From Aeromicrobium sp. (GTDB lineage Bacteria > Actinomycetota > Actinomycetes > Propionibacteriales > Nocardioidaceae), in NCBI GenBank assembly GCA_023254755.1, contig JALRKU010000291.1, forward strand, positions 1-6,502: 6,502 nt of DNA. Reading direction: 5' to 3'. Both the position numbers and the translations under genes were made by a program. This document shows, in pieces, positions 1-6,131 of this stretch; position 1 is the stretch's first letter; each line of letters starts with the position of its first letter. Below the pieces are notes generated by a model. The model searched no databases, was not told the DNA's origin, and saw only the letters and a program-made list of their open reading frames with translations.

Positions 1-486
1 GGCATCCCGTACGTGATCCCGCTCGTGGCGGTCCTCTTCATCGCGATGACCTTCGTCCTGGGGCGCACGAGCTACGGCCGGCACATCTACGCGGTCGGCG
101 GGAACGCCGAGGCGGCCCGTCGAGCGGGCATCGCCGTCGACCGGATCCGCGTGTCGGTGTTCATCTGGTGCTCCGGCCTCGCGGCGGTGAGCGGCATCGT
201 CCAGGCGTCGTACGTGGGCAAGGTGTCGACGTCGTCGGGCGGCGGCAACACGCTGCTGTACGCGGTGGCGGCGGCGGTCATCGGCGGCACCAGCCTCTTC
301 GGCGGCAAGGGCAAGGCCCGCGACGCGGTGATCGGCGGACTGGTGATCGCGACGATCGCCAACGGCCTCGGCCTGCTGAACCAGGCGGCGTACATCAACT
401 TCGTCGTCACCGGTGGAGTCCTGCTCCTGGCGGCCAGCGTCGACGCGGTCTCGCGGCGGCGTCGGTCGGCCTCGGGTCTGGGCTGA
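1..486 (+). CDS. xylH: Xylose/ribose-type ABC transporter permease, C-terminal part
   Basis: This is the 3' part of an inner-membrane permease that would carry a pentose, probably D-xylose, across the membrane with a binding protein and an ATPase. The frame is open from base 1, so the gene starts left of the window; 161 residues are visible, against roughly 390-430 for full-length XylH proteins. Hydrophobic segments lie at about residues 5-20, 51-68, 86-100, 108-126 and 132-147, counting the first codon as 1. Two stretches typical of the BPD_transp_2 (RbsC/XylH/AraH) family are clear: GRHIYAVGGNAEAARRAGI at residues 26-44, a cytoplasmic loop, and AAAVIGGTSLFGGKGKA at 90-106. The protein ends in a basic cytoplasmic tail (SRRRR). 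The family call is firm. Xylose as substrate is inferred from the neighbouring xylA and xylB and the adjacent ROK regulator; ribose or another sugar cannot be excluded from the permease alone. Confidence 0.88.
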   Translation, partial: GIPYVIPLVAVLFIAMTFVLGRTSYGRHIYAVGGNAEAARRAGIAVDRIRVSVFIWCSGLAAVSGIVQASYVGKVSTSSGGGNTLLYAVAAAVIGGTSLFGGKGKARDAVIGGLVIATIANGLGLLNQAAYINFVVTGGVLLLAASVDAVSRRRRSASGLG

Positions 487-489
487 CCG

Positions 490-1686
490 GTGGTCGCGGC
501 AGGGCGCGCGGGCGTCGGCACGAACCAGGAGAGCGTCCGTCGGCACAACCTGGGCACCGCCCTGGGACACGTGCACACCGACGGACGGATCTCCCGTGCC
601 GAGCTCACCGCCCGGATGGGCCTGAACCGCAGCACCATCGCGGGCCTGGTCAGCGAGCTCGAGTCGCTGGGACTCGCTGAGCAGGGCAAGGCCCGTGCGG
701 CGCGCGTGGGCGCCGGCCGACCGTCGGTCGACGTGTCGGCCGGTTCCGGCGCCCACGTGCTCGCCGTCGACGTCCGGGTCGACGGGCTGGTCGTGGCCCG
801 GGTCGGGCTGGGCGGCGTCGTCCAGGCGAGGGCCAGCGGCCCCGCGGCAGCCGGGCACGACCCGGCCGCGACGGCCGACTCGGTCGCCGACCTGGCACGC
901 CTCGTCCTGAAGGACGCGCCGCGCGAGGCGCGCCTGGTCGGTGTCGGCGTCGGCGCCCCGGGCATGATCCGAGCGGGCGACGGCGTGGTGCGTCTGGCCC
1001 CGAACCTGGAGTGGCACGACGTCCCGTTCGCCCAGATGCTGGCGGAACGACTCGACCTGGACCACCTCCCCGTCATGGCGAACGACGCCGATCTCGGTGC
1101 GCTGGCCGAGCACCTGCGCGGTGCGGCCGTGGGCGTCGACGACCTGGTGTACCTGTCGGGCGAGGTCGGCGTCGGTGCCGGCGTGATCGTCGGCGGGGCA
1201 CCCCTCACGGGTGCGGGCGGCTACGCGGGCGAGATCGGGCACCTGCCGTTCCAGCCCGACGGGCGCGCCTGCCACTGCGGGTCGCGCGGCTGCTGGGAGA
1301 CCGAGGTCGGTGGGCACGCGATCGCGGCCGCGATCGGCTGCCCGCCCGACCGGATCACGTCGCTCGGCGAGGTCCTCGACGGCCTCTCCGAGACGCCACG
1401 GGAGCTGCACCGGGTCGCCGACCAGCTCGGACGGGGACTGGCCGGCATCGTCAACCTGCTGAATCCCCGCGTGATCGTCCTGGGCGGCTTCCTGCGGTCG
1501 CTGCTGCCCCTCATCGCGCAGGAGGTGCGTGACGCGATGGTCGACCAGGCGCTGAGCGCTCCGTACGAGCAGGTTCGCGTCGCGCTGCCGGGACTCGGCG
1601 GTGACTCCGTGCTGGTGGGAGCGGCCGAGCTGGCCTTCGCGGACCTGATGCTCGATCCGGTCGCGCGACTCGGGGCCTCGGCGTAG
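490..1686 (+). CDS. ROK-family transcriptional regulator, XylR-like, downstream of the ABC permease
   Basis: A 398-residue ROK (repressor, ORF, kinase) protein: an N-terminal winged helix-turn-helix followed by a sugar-kinase-fold effector domain. The HTH covers about residues 33-61 (SRAELTARMGLNRSTIAGLV), followed by a wing ending GAGRPS (75-79). The effector domain carries GVGVGAPG (151-158), MANDADLG (197-203), GEIGH (247-251) and the ROK zinc motif CHCGSRGCWE (261-270). The first strand, LAVDVRVDG, lacks the ATP-phosphate-binding DxGGTK of active ROK kinases, so a sugar-sensing regulator is more likely than a kinase. The GTG start at 490 lies 3 nt after the permease stop and is the only plausible in-frame start before the HTH. 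No strong Shine-Dalgarno is visible, so translation is probably coupled to the permease. By position it should regulate the transport operon, with xylose or a related sugar as ligand; that target is inference. Confidence 0.9.
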   Translation: MVAAGRAGVGTNQESVRRHNLGTALGHVHTDGRISRAELTARMGLNRSTIAGLVSELESLGLAEQGKARAARVGAGRPSVDVSAGSGAHVLAVDVRVDGLVVARVGLGGVVQARASGPAAAGHDPAATADSVADLARLVLKDAPREARLVGVGVGAPGMIRAGDGVVRLAPNLEWHDVPFAQMLAERLDLDHLPVMANDADLGALAEHLRGAAVGVDDLVYLSGEVGVGAGVIVGGAPLTGAGGYAGEIGHLPFQPDGRACHCGSRGCWETEVGGHAIAAAIGCPPDRITSLGEVLDGLSETPRELHRVADQLGRGLAGIVNLLNPRVIVLGGFLRSLLPLIAQEVRDAMVDQALSAPYEQVRVALPGLGGDSVLVGAAELAFADLMLDPVARLGASA

Positions 1687-1695
1687 CCGCGACGA

Positions 1696-2865
1696 TCAGG
1701 GGAGCAGCGACCCGGTGAGCACCGGGTCGAGGGCGTGCTCGGCCGCGCCGATCGCGGCGGCCTGCAGACCCAGGGGGCTGAGGAGCAGCTCGGGCCGGTG
1801 CAGGTCGGCGAAGGTCAGCCGCTCGCCGATCACCTCCTCGGCGGCCGGCACGAGCCACGGCGCCAGCGGCACGAAGTAGCCGCCGAGCACCACGACCTCG
1901 GGGTCGGCGAACCCCGCGAGCGCGGCGACGCCGTGCCCGACGTGCCGACCGATCAGGGCGATGCCCTCGGCGACGGCGGGGGTGTCGGGAGCTGCCGCTG
2001 CGATGCGCTCGGCGCTGGCCCACGGCGTGGACGCCTCGGTGACCCCCGTCGCCGCCAGCGCGGCGCGCAGGCCGACCGACGCCTCCCAGCAGCCCGTGCG
2101 ACCGCAGCCGCACCGCGCCGCGGGATCGCCGAGCGGGAGGTGTCCGACCTCGCCGGCGAACCCGCCGTGACCCCGCACCACGGCGCCGTCGACGATCCAG
2201 CCCGCGCCGATGCCGACGGTGCCCGTCACGTACAGCGCGCTGTCGACCCCGGACGCCTGTCCGTGGCTCGACTCACCGACCGCCGCGCAGTTGGCGTCGT
2301 TGTCGACGACCGTCCCCGCGACGCCGGTCGCTGCGTCGATCGACGCGGCGAGGTCACGATCGCGCCACTGCAGGTTGGGCGCCCACCGCACCGTGCGGCG
2401 GTCGGACGCGACCAGGCCGGGGACCGCGACCGCGCAGCCGGCGATCCGGCCGCCGGCCGCCCGCACGTCGTCGGCCCGCTCGGCCGCCACCTGGGTGACG
2501 ACGTCCCACGGCGTCTCGTCGCCGACGGGCACCGTCTCCGCGTGGCGGACCGTGCCGCCGACGTCGAGCGAGACCGTGGCGACGTAGTCGACGTTGACCT
2601 CGAACCCCAGGCCGAGCACGTCCGCGCCGGTCAGCGCGACGGTGCGTCCGGGACGGCCGCGACCGGTCGTCAGCTCACCGGTCTCCGCGGCGAGGCCGGC
2701 CGACTCCAGGTCGGTCACGATCGACCCGACCGTGGCCTTCGCCAGTCCCGTGCGCCGTGACAGGTCGGTGCGGGTGGTGGGGCCGTCGGCGCGGAGCACG
2801 CCGAGCACGCGGGCGGTGTTGCGCCGCCGCAGCTGCTCGACCTGCCCCGCACCGGACGACGCCAC
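1696..2865 (-). CDS. xylR: ROK-family transcriptional regulator (XylR-like), last gene of the xylBA operon
   Basis: A 389-residue ROK repressor-type protein. The HTH is at about residues 29-58 (TRTDLSRRTGLAKATVGSIV), followed by a wing with GRGRPGR (68-74). The sugar-binding half shows VDNDANCA (187-194), GEVGH (238-242) and the zinc motif CGCGRTGCWE (252-261), all matching family expectations. The first strand (LGLGFEVNVDYV) has no DxGGTK, so kinase activity is unlikely. The frame is open well upstream into xylA, but the GTG at 2865 is chosen because it lies 2 nt after the xylA stop (TGA-TC-GTG) and gives a normal family length; only a weak GGGG stretch precedes it, which suggests translational coupling. 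Being last in an operon that begins with xylB, it would rise with the enzymes and could repress its own operon at the site upstream of xylB. The gene symbol reflects this context and is not proven. Confidence 0.9.
   Translation of the reverse strand: MASSGAGQVEQLRRRNTARVLGVLRADGPTTRTDLSRRTGLAKATVGSIVTDLESAGLAAETGELTTGRGRPGRTVALTGADVLGLGFEVNVDYVATVSLDVGGTVRHAETVPVGDETPWDVVTQVAAERADDVRAAGGRIAGCAVAVPGLVASDRRTVRWAPNLQWRDRDLAASIDAATGVAGTVVDNDANCAAVGESSHGQASGVDSALYVTGTVGIGAGWIVDGAVVRGHGGFAGEVGHLPLGDPAARCGCGRTGCWEASVGLRAALAATGVTEASTPWASAERIAAAAPDTPAVAEGIALIGRHVGHGVAALAGFADPEVVVLGGYFVPLAPWLVPAAEEVIGERLTFADLHRPELLLSPLGLQAAAIGAAEHALDPVLTGSLLP
1708..1729. terminator. Perfect 10-bp inverted repeat, candidate U-less terminator for the plus-strand unit
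   Basis: CGACCCGGTG (1708-1717) and CACCGGGTCG (1720-1729) are exact reverse complements separated by AG, so RNA would fold a stem of about 9 bp closed by a 4-nt loop. It starts 21 nt after the stop of the plus-strand ROK gene and lies inside the final codons (DPVLTGS) of the minus-strand ROK gene. No T-run follows on either strand, so it is not a canonical intrinsic terminator. Actinobacteria are reported to use hairpins without a U-tract, and the convergent gene ends leave only 9 nt for anything else. A role as a protein-binding palindrome, or coincidence in GC-rich coding DNA, is also possible. Confidence 0.4.
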
Positions 2866-2867
2866 GA

Positions 2868-4028
2868 TCAGCGCACCCCGTACAGGTGCTCGAGCGCGAG
2901 CTGGTCGAGCCGCTCGAACCCGGCGCCACGGGCGCCGAGAGCCTCGACGTCGGGCGTGGCGGCGGACTCCAGGTCCGCCCAGCCCTCTCCGTCGGCCAGC
3001 GTCGGCGTCGCGAGCTCGGGCAGCCGGGCGGCCTCCAGCGCCTCCTGGACCTCGGGATCGGCGCGGAACGCGAGCGCCTTCTCCCGCAGCACCAGGTAGT
3101 TGGTCATGCAGGCCTGAGCGGCGACCCACACTCCCTCGTCGTCCTCGGTGCGGGGCGTCTTGAAGTCGAAGTGCACCGGCCCGTCGTACCCGCCCGCGAG
3201 CAGGGTGTCGACGACCCAGAAGGCGCCGCGGACGTTGCCCGCGCCGAAGCGGAAGTCCTGGTCGTAGCGGGGGCCAGTCTGGCCGTTGAGGTCGATGTGG
3301 AAGAGCTTGTCGTGCCACAGCGCCTGCGCGTAGCCGTGGGCCGCGTTGAGGCCGGCCATCTCCTCGTGACCGATCTCGGGGTTGAGGCCGACCAGCTCGG
3401 GACGCTCGAGCTCGTCGATGAACGCGAGGGCGTGGCCGATCGTGGGGAGGAGGATGTCGCCGCGCGGCTCGTTCGGCTTGGGCTCCAGCGCGAAGCGGAG
3501 GTCGTAGCCGCGATCGGTGACGAACTCGCCGAGCACGTCGAACGCCTCCTTGTACCGGCTGAGCGCGGCCTGGACGTCCTTCGCGGCGCCGGACTCGGCA
3601 CCCTCGCGGCCGCCCCACGCGACGTAGACCTTCGCACCGAGCTCGGCCGCGAGGTCGACGTTCCGCATGACCTTCTTGATCGCGTAGCGGCGGACGTCGC
3701 GGTCGTTGGAGGTGAAGCCGCCGTCCTTGAAGATCGGCTGGCTGAACAGGTTGGTCGTCGCGGTGGTCACCACCAGGCCGGTGTCGGCCAGGCCCTTCTT
3801 CCAGCGGTCGATGATCTGCTGCCGCGGCGCCTCGTCGGTGCCGAACGGGATCAGGTCGTCGTCGTGGAAGTTGACGCCGTAGGCACCCAGCGACGCGAGC
3901 TTCTCCAGCGCGTACACGGGGTCCATGTCGGCCCGGGTGGGTTCGCCGAACGGGTCGCGCCCGGCGTAGGCGACGGTCCAGAGGCCGAAGGAGAACTTGT
4001 CCTCGGGCGTGGGGGTGGGAACGGTCAT
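2868..4028 (-). CDS. xylA: Xylose isomerase, class I (actinobacterial type)
   Basis: A cytoplasmic enzyme interconverting D-xylose and D-xylulose (and glucose and fructose) with two divalent metals; 386 residues, the usual length for actinobacterial class I enzymes. The active-site residues are all visible and sit one position after Streptomyces numbering: Trp17 (FGLWTV), His55 (NFHDDD), Phe95, Trp138 (VAWGG), Glu182 and Lys184 (LEPKPNEPR), Glu218 and His221 (NPEIGHEE), Asp246 (HIDLNGQ), Asp256 and Asp258 (RYDQDF) and Asp288 (HFDFK). Nothing essential is missing. The frame is open far upstream of the start, but ATG at 4028 is supported by an AGAGGAAG ribosome-binding site 5-6 nt before it and by the N-terminus (MTVPTPTPEDKFSFGLW), standard for the family. 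The ATG overlaps the xylB stop (ATGA), and a ROK regulator follows 2 nt after the stop. Confidence 0.97.
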   Translation of the reverse strand: MTVPTPTPEDKFSFGLWTVAYAGRDPFGEPTRADMDPVYALEKLASLGAYGVNFHDDDLIPFGTDEAPRQQIIDRWKKGLADTGLVVTTATTNLFSQPIFKDGGFTSNDRDVRRYAIKKVMRNVDLAAELGAKVYVAWGGREGAESGAAKDVQAALSRYKEAFDVLGEFVTDRGYDLRFALEPKPNEPRGDILLPTIGHALAFIDELERPELVGLNPEIGHEEMAGLNAAHGYAQALWHDKLFHIDLNGQTGPRYDQDFRFGAGNVRGAFWVVDTLLAGGYDGPVHFDFKTPRTEDDEGVWVAAQACMTNYLVLREKALAFRADPEVQEALEAARLPELATPTLADGEGWADLESAATPDVEALGARGAGFERLDQLALEHLYGVR

Positions 4029-5425
4029 CGTGCTTCCTCTCGTGCGGTGCTCTCGTGGTCGCGCAGTCGCGCGTAGGCGTCGCGGACCTCGGGGGTCGGT
4101 GCGGCGTCGTGGGTCTCGGACGGGACGTCGGGCCAGCGGGGTGCCTCGGCTGCCCCGGAGAGCGCCCAGGCGGCCTGGCGGGCGGCGCCGCGGGCGACGT
4201 ACTCGCCGGGCGCGGGGATCGTGACGGGCCGACCGAGCACGGCCGGCGCCAGGGTCCGGACGGCCTCGTTGCGGGCCGCGCCGCCGACCATCAGGACCCG
4301 GCGGGGGGTCAGCCGGGTGATCGAGCTCAGGTGGTCGACCAGGTCGGCCAGCGAGCACAGCAGCGCCTCGACCGCGGCGCGGGCGACGTCCTCGCGGGTG
4401 GTCGACGTGGTCAGGCCCGCCCAGGTGCCGGTCGCGTCGGGACGGTTCGGCGTGCGCTCGCCGTCGTAGTACGGCAGGACGGTGAGCCCGCGGGCGCCGG
4501 GGGTCGAGGCGAGGGCCAGTCGCGCCAGCTCGTCGTGGTCGACGCCGAGCAGCCGCGACTGCAGCTCCAGGATCCGAGCCGCGTTGATCGTGACCGACAG
4601 CGGCAGGAAGCGGCTCGTCGCGTCGGCGAACCCGGTGACGCTGCCGGTGCCGTCGACGACAGGCTCCGTCGCGATCGCGGAGGCGACGCCGGAGGTGCCG
4701 ATCGACAGCACGACGTCGCCGGGTTGCAGGTCGAGTCCCAGTGCTGCCGCGGCGTTGTCGCCAGCGCCGGCGCCGATCACGAGGCCGCCGGGCGTCGTGG
4801 CCGCGACCTGGTGGGACGCCACGACCCTCGGCAGGTCGACGGCGTGGCCGACGGCCTGTTCCGCCAACCCGGGCAGCCAGTGGTCCTCGGCGGTCGACCA
4901 GTAGCCCGTTCCGGAGGCGTCGCTGCGATCGGTGAACACCTCGCCGCCCGAGACGTGGCGCGACACGTAGTCGTGGGGGAGCAGCACCTGGGAGACCCGG
5001 GCGGCGGCGTCGGGCTCGTGGTCGCGCAGCCAGCGCAGCTTGGTCGACGTGAACGACGCCACCAGGACGCTGCCGATCGTCGCGGCGCACGCGGCAGGCC
5101 CGCCGAGCTCGGCCACCAGGGCCTCGGCCTGAGGAGCGGACCGGGTGTCGTTCCAGAGCAGGGCGTCGTGGACCGGGCGTCCGTCGCGGTCGAGCGCGAC
5201 CATGCCGTGCTGCTGGCCCCCGACCGCGAGTGCGGCGGCACGGGGGAGCAGTCCGTCGGTCGCCGCGTCGAACGCGTCGAGCCAGGCGCGCGGGTCGACG
5301 GCCGTGCCGTCGGGGTGCGGCGCCGAGGCCTGCTCCACCACGGTCCCGTCGGTGGCGTCGACCAGGAGCGCCTTGGTCGACTGCGTCGACGAGTCGATCC
5401 CCAGGACCAGGTCGGTGTGAGCCAC
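4025..5425 (-). CDS. xylB: Xylulokinase (FGGY family)
   Basis: ATP-dependent kinase converting D-xylulose to D-xylulose 5-phosphate, second step of the isomerase pathway. FGGY landmarks, counted from the GTG start: GIDSSTQSTK (9-18, with the N-terminal Asp11), QQHGM (71-75) and WNDTR (91-95) typical of xylulokinases, GAGAGDNAAAALG (218-230) with the probable catalytic base Asp223, SIGTSG (241-246), YYDGERTPNRPDATG (319-333) and the ATP-binding VGGAARN (380-386). The 466 residues match bacterial XylB. The start is debatable. An ATG at 5434 would add three residues, and the frame is open to 5476. GTG at 5425 is preferred because the ATG overlaps the apparent -10 box, and transcription from that promoter would begin at about 5425, giving a leaderless mRNA. 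The 3' end overlaps xylA by four bases (ATGA). It is the first gene of the operon. Confidence 0.95.
   Translation of the reverse strand: MAHTDLVLGIDSSTQSTKALLVDATDGTVVEQASAPHPDGTAVDPRAWLDAFDAATDGLLPRAAALAVGGQQHGMVALDRDGRPVHDALLWNDTRSAPQAEALVAELGGPAACAATIGSVLVASFTSTKLRWLRDHEPDAAARVSQVLLPHDYVSRHVSGGEVFTDRSDASGTGYWSTAEDHWLPGLAEQAVGHAVDLPRVVASHQVAATTPGGLVIGAGAGDNAAAALGLDLQPGDVVLSIGTSGVASAIATEPVVDGTGSVTGFADATSRFLPLSVTINAARILELQSRLLGVDHDELARLALASTPGARGLTVLPYYDGERTPNRPDATGTWAGLTTSTTREDVARAAVEALLCSLADLVDHLSSITRLTPRRVLMVGGAARNEAVRTLAPAVLGRPVTIPAPGEYVARGAARQAAWALSGAAEAPRWPDVPSETHDAAPTPEVRDAYARLRDHESTAREEAR
4033..4040 (-). promoter_or_regulatory. Ribosome-binding site of xylA
   Basis: On the minus strand AGAGGAAG precedes the xylA ATG at 4028, with 6 nt between the AGGA core and the start codon. 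It lies inside the last codons of xylB. It is the clearest Shine-Dalgarno in the window and decides the xylA start, since the frame stays open for another 354 codons upstream. Confidence 0.8.
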
Positions 5426-5432
5426 GACACCC

Positions 5433-5460
5433 ATTTTGTACGAGTCCTGAACAAAGTCAA
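5433..5460 (-). promoter_or_regulatory. Promoter of the xylBA-rok operon
   Basis: In minus-strand sense TTGACT (5460-5455) matches the -35 consensus at five of six bases. After a 16-nt spacer comes CAAAAT (5438-5433), matching the -10 consensus at four of six, including the key A at position 2 and T at position 6. The -10 box ends 7 nt before the GTG at 5425, the spacing expected if transcription starts at the start codon. The segment is an AT-rich island in an otherwise GC-rich region. An alternative -10, TACAAA (5440-5435), would leave only a 14-nt spacer and is less likely. Confidence 0.6.
5435..5455. promoter_or_regulatory. Candidate XylR/ROK operator (TTTGT...ACAAA inverted repeat)
   Basis: A 21-bp imperfect inverted repeat centred on 5445. 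The outer five bases of each arm are perfectly complementary (TTTGT and ACAAA), and seven of ten arm positions match overall. It spans the promoter spacer, touching one base of the -35 box and four of the -10 box, so a bound protein would block RNA polymerase. The known xyl operators of Bacillus XylR, also a ROK protein, have TTTGTT/AACAAA-type arms, so a ROK repressor is the natural candidate. Which of the two ROK proteins here binds it is not shown by the sequence. Confidence 0.5.
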
Positions 5461-5571
5461 GTCGCGGCCCGCCCACGGCCGCTCTCCGTGACCGGTCGTG
5501 CGATGTTCGCGGGTGCGCGGCGACGCGACGACGTGCCCGCCGCGCGACGAGACGTCCCGATCCGGCCGACC

Positions 5572-5577
5572 TAGGGT
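5572..5577 (+). promoter_or_regulatory. -10 box (TAGGGT) of the flavin-reductase-domain gene
   Basis: TAGGGT fits the actinobacterial TANNNT -10 pattern and ends exactly 6 nt before the GTG at 5584, so the transcript would begin at the start codon. A weak -35-like GAGACG lies at 5549-5554 with a 17-nt spacer. The purine-rich GGAGAG between box and start could be read as a Shine-Dalgarno, but at 2 nt from the GTG it is too close to work well. Confidence 0.5.
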
Positions 5578-5583
5578 GGAGAG

Positions 5584-6102
5584 GTGACGATCCACTCGGA
5601 CCATCCGTTCGTGCCGCCCGAGGGCGAGCGGGACCCGCTGCGACGCCTGCGGGGGCGGATCGCGGCGCCGGTCACTGTGTGGGCGTCGGGTCGGGGCGCC
5701 GGACGGACCGGGCTCACGGTGTCGTCCGTGGTCGTCGCGGACGGCGAACCGCCCCGGGTCCTCGGCCTCGTCGACGGCGACTCCGACCTGTGGAGCCCGC
5801 CGCCCGGCGTGCTCGTCGTCAACCTGCTGTCGGCACGGCACCGCTTCCTGGCCGACGCCTTCGCCGGCACGGCCCCGGCTCCGGGAGGACCGTTCCGGCT
5901 CGCTGAGTGGGACGACACCGCGTGGGGTCCGGCGCTGCGCGGCGCCGCCGGCTGGGTGGGTCTGCGGCTGGAGCCAGGCGCCCGGACGGCCGGCTGGCGG
6001 GTGCTCGTCGAGGGCGTCGTCGAGCACGTCGAGGTGGGCGACGACGACCCGCTCGTGCACCTGCGCGGTCGCTACGTCGACCCGGGTCACCTGAAGGGCT
6101 GA
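5584..6102 (+). CDS. Flavin-reductase-like domain protein (DIM6/NTAB type), small flavoprotein
   Basis: A 172-residue soluble protein resembling the flavin reductase-like, FMN-binding split-barrel family, which binds FMN or FAD and either reduces free flavin with NAD(P)H or serves as a small flavoprotein oxidoreductase. Family-like features are RIAAPVTVWAS (25-35), the flavin-contacting stretch RTGLTVSSVVVADGEPP (41-57), a GVLVVNLL strand (75-82), and the C-terminal DPLVHLRGRYVD (155-166). The domain fills nearly the whole protein, and there is no signal peptide or membrane segment. The GTG at 5584 is chosen because it follows a TAGGGT -10 box by 6 nt. It is transcribed away from xylB and ends 29 nt before dxs. 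No partner monooxygenase is visible and nothing links it to xylose use, so the substrate is unknown. Confidence 0.75.
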   Translation: MTIHSDHPFVPPEGERDPLRRLRGRIAAPVTVWASGRGAGRTGLTVSSVVVADGEPPRVLGLVDGDSDLWSPPPGVLVVNLLSARHRFLADAFAGTAPAPGGPFRLAEWDDTAWGPALRGAAGWVGLRLEPGARTAGWRVLVEGVVEHVEVGDDDPLVHLRGRYVDPGHLKG

Positions 6103-6118
6103 CCTGGGCCGGCGCCGT

Positions 6119-6124
6119 TATGCT
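6119..6124 (+). promoter_or_regulatory. -10 box (TATGCT) of dxs
   Basis: TATGCT matches TANNNT and ends 7 nt before the dxs ATG at 6132, which suggests a leaderless transcript independent of the upstream gene. A TGAC core at 6100-6103, overlapping the preceding stop codon, is the best -35-like sequence, but its spacer of about 14 nt is too short, so the -35 element is unassigned. The intervening GGCGGG could be a weak ribosome-binding site if dxs is instead read from a longer transcript. Confidence 0.4.
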
Positions 6125-6131
6125 GGCGGGC

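Noticed and set aside
87..1208. Long open frame antisense to the permease and the first ROK gene
   Set aside because: Its translation is low-complexity Arg/Pro/Ala/Thr-rich with no recognisable domain; long antisense frames are routine in GC-rich coding DNA, and the plus-strand genes are unambiguous.
1660..1693. GTCGCG...CGCGAC inverted repeat spanning the convergent gene ends
   Set aside because: The stem is only 6 bp with a 22-nt loop and no T-run. It is much weaker than the 1708-1729 repeat.
2534..2565. DVGGT in the second ROK protein (residues 101-105), resembling the kinase ATP-binding motif
   Set aside because: It lies in the turn after the second strand of the domain, not in the first strand where ROK kinases carry DxGGTK, so it does not indicate kinase activity.
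2866..3618. Apparent N-terminal extension of the minus-strand ROK gene through xylA
   Set aside because: The extra residues are Arg-rich out-of-frame xylA sequence. The HTH starts normally after the GTG at 2865, so this is not a fusion.
4029..5090. Apparent N-terminal extension of xylA through xylB
   Set aside because: The extension is out-of-frame xylB. A good ribosome-binding site and the conserved XylA N-terminus fix the start at 4028.
5415..5430. GTGT-N8-ACAC, similar to a Crp/GlxR-type site
   Set aside because: Only the outer four bases of each arm match. It sits inside the xylB start region, downstream of or at the predicted transcription start, so support is too weak.
4055..5491. 478-codon open frame on the plus strand opposite xylB
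   Set aside because: The Gly/Arg/Val-rich composition shows no motifs, while the opposite strand encodes a complete xylulokinase; it is a shadow frame.
5490..5497. 8-bp palindrome GACCGGTC in the divergent intergenic region
   Set aside because: It is short, does not extend outward and is expected by chance in GC-rich DNA.
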